Assembly (NCBI RefSeq): GCF_008693185.1
Contig: NZ_VXKN01000008.1
Location: 88,904 to 152,903, forward strand
Direction: 5' to 3'
Length of the DNA stretch: 64,000 nt
Source: Acinetobacter qingfengensis
GTDB taxonomy: Bacteria; Pseudomonadota; Gammaproteobacteria; Pseudomonadales; Moraxellaceae
A program made the position numbers and the translations under genes. Under the pieces are notes generated by a model that made no database searches, was not told the DNA's origin, and saw only the letters and a list, made by a program, of their open reading frames with translations. This document shows positions 62,129-64,000 of the stretch, in pieces. Position 1 is the stretch's first letter, and every line of letters begins with the position of its first letter.

Positions 62129-62557
62129 TTATAGCTCCACTTCCAAGCCCATAGAACGTGCAGAACCAGCAATGGTACGAACACGTGCGTCTAAATCAGC
62201 ACCAGTTAAATCTGGTTCTTTAGTAGTCGCAATTTCTTCTAATTGAGCACGAGTCAACTTACCAACTTTAGTCTTGTTTGGTACAGAAGAACCTTTTTGG
62301 ATACCAGCAGCTTTCTTAAGAAGAATAGATGCAGGTGGAGTTTTCATGATAAAGGTAAACGATTTATCGTTATACACAGTAATCACGACAGGAATTGGCA
62401 AACCAACTTCAAGCTTTTGTGTTGCAGCATTGAATTCTTTACAGAATGCCATGATGTTTACACCGCGTTGACCTAGTGCAGGACCAATTGGTGGAGATGG
62501 ATTAGCTTTACCAGCTGGAACTTGCAGCTTGATATAGCCGTCAATCTTCTTAGCCAT
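62129..62557 (-). CDS. rplK: Ribosomal protein L11
   Basis: The 142-aa protein begins [20 protein letters not shown] and has [23 protein letters not shown] and the C-terminal [15 protein letters not shown]. It binds the GTPase centre of 23S rRNA and is the target region of thiopeptides and RelA signalling. An SD (AGAGGTAA) precedes the start. It forms a unit with rplA. Confidence 0.98.
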   Translation of the reverse strand: MAKKIDGYIKLQVPAGKANPSPPIGPALGQRGVNIMAFCKEFNAATQKLEVGLPIPVVITVYNDKSFTFIMKTPPASILLKKAAGIQKGSSVPNKTKVGKLTRAQLEEIATTKEPDLTGADLDARVRTIAGSARSMGLEVEL

Positions 62558-62642
62558 GTTAAATTACCTCTGGGTACAAACGCTGTTAAGCTCCCCAACA
62601 TGATCAATTTTGCATTTAAACACATCAAATACAAAAACATAA

Positions 62643-62676
62643 GCCCGAACACATTCAATAAGAATCAGTCGGGCAG
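62643..62676 (-). repeat. Hairpin between nusG and rplK
   Basis: The minus strand pairs GCCCGA with TCGGGC across an AT-rich loop of 22 bases and continues TTATGTTTTT. It could be a weak terminator or a processing site between secE-nusG and rplK. Confidence 0.45.
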
Positions 62677-62695
62677 CGATTTTCAGATTAAAAAA

Positions 62696-63229
62696 TTAAT
62701 ATGCTTTTTCAACCTGACGGAATTCGAGTTCAACCTGTGTTGGACGATTAAAAACATTAATCGTTAAGGTTAAGCGAGATTTTTCGTATTGAACTTCTTC
62801 CACCACACCTTTAAAGTCAGTAAATGGACCATCAATAACCAACAACTCTTCACCCGGTTCAAACATGGTTTTAGGACGCGGTGCCTCACCCTTGTTTTGT
62901 ACACGTGCCAAAATTGCATCTGCTTCTTTTTGTGTAATTGGCGCCGGTTTCTCTGGTGTACCACCAATAAAACCCAATACTTTTGGGCACTCTTTTACAA
63001 TGTGCCAAGTATCATCATTCATTTCCATTTCGACCAACACATAGCCAGGAAAGAATTTACGCTCAGATTTACGCTTTTTACCATCCTTCATTTCTACAAC
63101 TTCTTCAGTTGGAACTAGGACTTCACCAAAGCTATCGGCCACACTGCTACGTGCAATACGGTCATTTAAAGAACGCATTACCTGCTTTTCATAGCCAGAA
63201 TAGGCATGAATAATATACCAACGTTTCAT
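62696..63229 (-). CDS. nusG: Transcription elongation and antitermination factor NusG
   Basis: The 177-aa protein begins [21 protein letters not shown], the conserved NGN domain start. [20 protein letters not shown] and a KOW domain follow ([18 protein letters not shown]). It couples RNA polymerase to Rho and to ribosomes. It lies 6 bases after secE, the usual pair. Confidence 0.98.
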   Translation of the reverse strand: MKRWYIIHAYSGYEKQVMRSLNDRIARSSVADSFGEVLVPTEEVVEMKDGKKRKSERKFFPGYVLVEMEMNDDTWHIVKECPKVLGFIGGTPEKPAPITQKEADAILARVQNKGEAPRPKTMFEPGEELLVIDGPFTDFKGVVEEVQYEKSRLTLTINVFNRPTQVELEFRQVEKAY

Positions 63230-63235
63230 AGCAAC

Positions 63236-63676
63236 TTACCCGATAATTAACTTAATCAACCAACCCAAAACGTAGTCAAAACCCCATAAAACCAATGAAG
63301 TCACAATAACTACAACCAACACTTGCCAAGTCGTCGTGATCGTTTCTTGCTTCGTTGGCCAAGTAACACGTCTAAGTTCTACACGTGAATCTTTGAGTAA
63401 GCGAACAAAACCCTTACCTTGGTGGGTGGCGTATAATAAACCTAATGCGACTATAATACAAGCAACAATTGCACCGATTCGCACCCAAATATTTGTTGCT
63501 GTTTCCACATATTGAGGTAAATACTGATTTACCAATGTTGCAGAGATCAACAAAACAAGGGCAACAATCCACAATACTGCATCAAATGGCGAACCATTTT
63601 TTACCAGTTCGGCAGGATTATTTCTTTGAGGGATTGGCGCTTCGCTGGGTGCGTCACGCGACTTATCATTCGACAT
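63236..63676 (-). CDS. secE: Preprotein translocase subunit SecE
   Basis: The 146-aa protein has three membrane helices, as in enterobacteria, with the essential last part VTWPTKQETITTTWQVLVVVIVTSLVLWGFDYVLGWL, of which VTWPTKQE is the SecE signature. It stabilises SecY in the protein-conducting channel. It is between tRNA-Trp and nusG. A possible -10 (TATAAT, 63706-63711) lies 30 bases upstream. Confidence 0.96.
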   Translation of the reverse strand: MSNDKSRDAPSEAPIPQRNNPAELVKNGSPFDAVLWIVALVLLISATLVNQYLPQYVETATNIWVRIGAIVACIIVALGLLYATHQGKGFVRLLKDSRVELRRVTWPTKQETITTTWQVLVVVIVTSLVLWGFDYVLGWLIKLIIG

Positions 63677-63705
63677 TTTTGTACTCGTCGTAAAATTCGC
63701 GACTT

Positions 63706-63736
63706 ATTATAGAACAATTTGGTCTGCATTAAGCAA
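63706..63736 (-). promoter_or_regulatory. Possible promoter of secE-nusG
   Basis: A perfect TATAAT (63706-63711) and TTGCTT (63731-63736) occur with a 19-base spacer, longer than ideal, in the gap between tRNA-Trp and secE. Confidence 0.5.
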
Positions 63737-63748
63737 AAATTTTTAAAT

Positions 63749-63824
63749 TGGCAGGTCAGGAGGGACTCGAACCCCCAACATTCGGTTTTGGAGACCGACG
63801 CTCTACCAATTGAACTACTGACCT
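63749..63824 (-). tRNA. tRNA-Trp (anticodon CCA)
   Basis: The 76-base gene has acceptor AGGTCAG paired with CTGACCT, the anticodon loop CTCCAAA with anticodon CCA, the T arm GGGGGTTCGAGTCCCTCC and encoded GCCA. The order tuf-tRNA-Trp-secE-nusG is classical. Confidence 0.97.
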
Positions 63825-63830
63825 ATAAAG

Positions 63831-63856
63831 CAGAACGGGAAAGTATTCCCGTTCTG
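63831..63856 (-). repeat. 11-bp hairpin between tuf and tRNA-Trp
   Basis: CAGAACGGGAA and TTCCCGTTCTG form a perfect stem with loop AGTA/TACT. Only CTTTAT follows on the minus strand, so it may be a partial terminator or a tRNA-processing landmark. Confidence 0.65.
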
Positions 63857-63874
63857 AAAAATCTGTAAATTAAA

Positions 63875-64000
63875 TTATGCAGTTACTTTAGCAACTACAC
63901 CCGCACCTACAGTACGACCACCTTCACGGATTGCAAAGCGTAAACCAGCATCCATTGCGATTGGGTGGATTAATTCTACTGACATTTCTACGTTGTCACC
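63875..64000 (-). CDS. tuf: Elongation factor Tu, C-terminal end (cut by window edge)
   Basis: The last 41 codons are present and read [20 protein letters not shown], then [20 protein letters not shown] and a final Ala before TAA. This is the invariant C-terminus of EF-Tu. The rest lies beyond the right edge. It delivers aminoacyl-tRNA to the ribosome. Position next to tRNA-Trp indicates the tufB-type copy. Confidence 0.96.
   Translation of the reverse strand, partial: GDNVEMSVELIHPIAMDAGLRFAIREGGRTVGAGVVAKVTA

Overview
The window reads as chromosomal DNA of an AT-rich gammaproteobacterium of the family Moraxellaceae, most probably Acinetobacter. The support is the protein sequences (RpoB of 1362 aa, RpoC of 1397 aa from a TTG start, ParC with Ser84/Glu88, a 717-aa FadB), the gene content (comM, OprD-type and TorF-type porins, frmRAB) and the base composition. 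No species call is possible from sequence alone.

Layout: (1) 1-5.7 kb, minus strand: a dedicated TonB unit, exbD-tonB-TonB-dependent receptor-exbB, continuing without a gap into a periplasmic phospholipase D-like protein and a CDP-diacylglycerol pyrophosphatase (cut by the window edge). (2) 5.9-7.5 kb: an OsmC-like gene and an internally deleted IS3-family element that appears to sit inside the terminator hairpin of the ATP synthase operon. (3) 7.5-15.2 kb, minus strand: the F1Fo ATP synthase operon atpIBEFHAGDC with an extra tandem epsilon gene. The copy next to atpD encodes only the N-terminal beta-sandwich domain (101 aa) and is followed by a full-length copy (139 aa). This is the most unusual feature of the window. 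(4) 15.3-18.3 kb: znuA divergent from zur-znuC-znuB around a clear Zur box, then a transposase relic. (5) 18.6-24 kb: a lipoprotein, fadBA, and a second small lipoprotein. (6) 24-27.7 kb: nrdR-ribD-adenine methyltransferase-ribE, with the methyltransferase translationally coupled to ribD. (7) 27.8-35.7 kb: glnK-amtB with a sigma-54 promoter, ubiK, an intact comM, two porins, ppa, a MAPEG protein and a membrane protein. (8) 35.7-42.3 kb: fadD, parC, a thioesterase, two identical tRNA-Glu genes, and a small XRE regulator behind three palindromic operators. (9) 42.3-47.4 kb: ygiW-qseB-qseC divergent from a yfiR-yfiN-yfiB cyclic-di-GMP module. (10) 47.8-51.4 kb: the frmR-frmA-frmB formaldehyde operon and an HxlR regulator divergent from an oxidoreductase. 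(11) 51.4-64 kb, minus strand: the classical tuf-tRNA-Trp-secE-nusG-rplK-rplA-rplJ-rplL-rpoB-rpoC cluster.

Most of the window is housekeeping DNA in conserved order. Coordinates were adjusted to the start codons that have a Shine-Dalgarno sequence or fit the family length; several are TTG or GTG. No CRISPR array, prophage, integron or acquired resistance gene is visible. The quinolone and rifampicin target regions look wild type.
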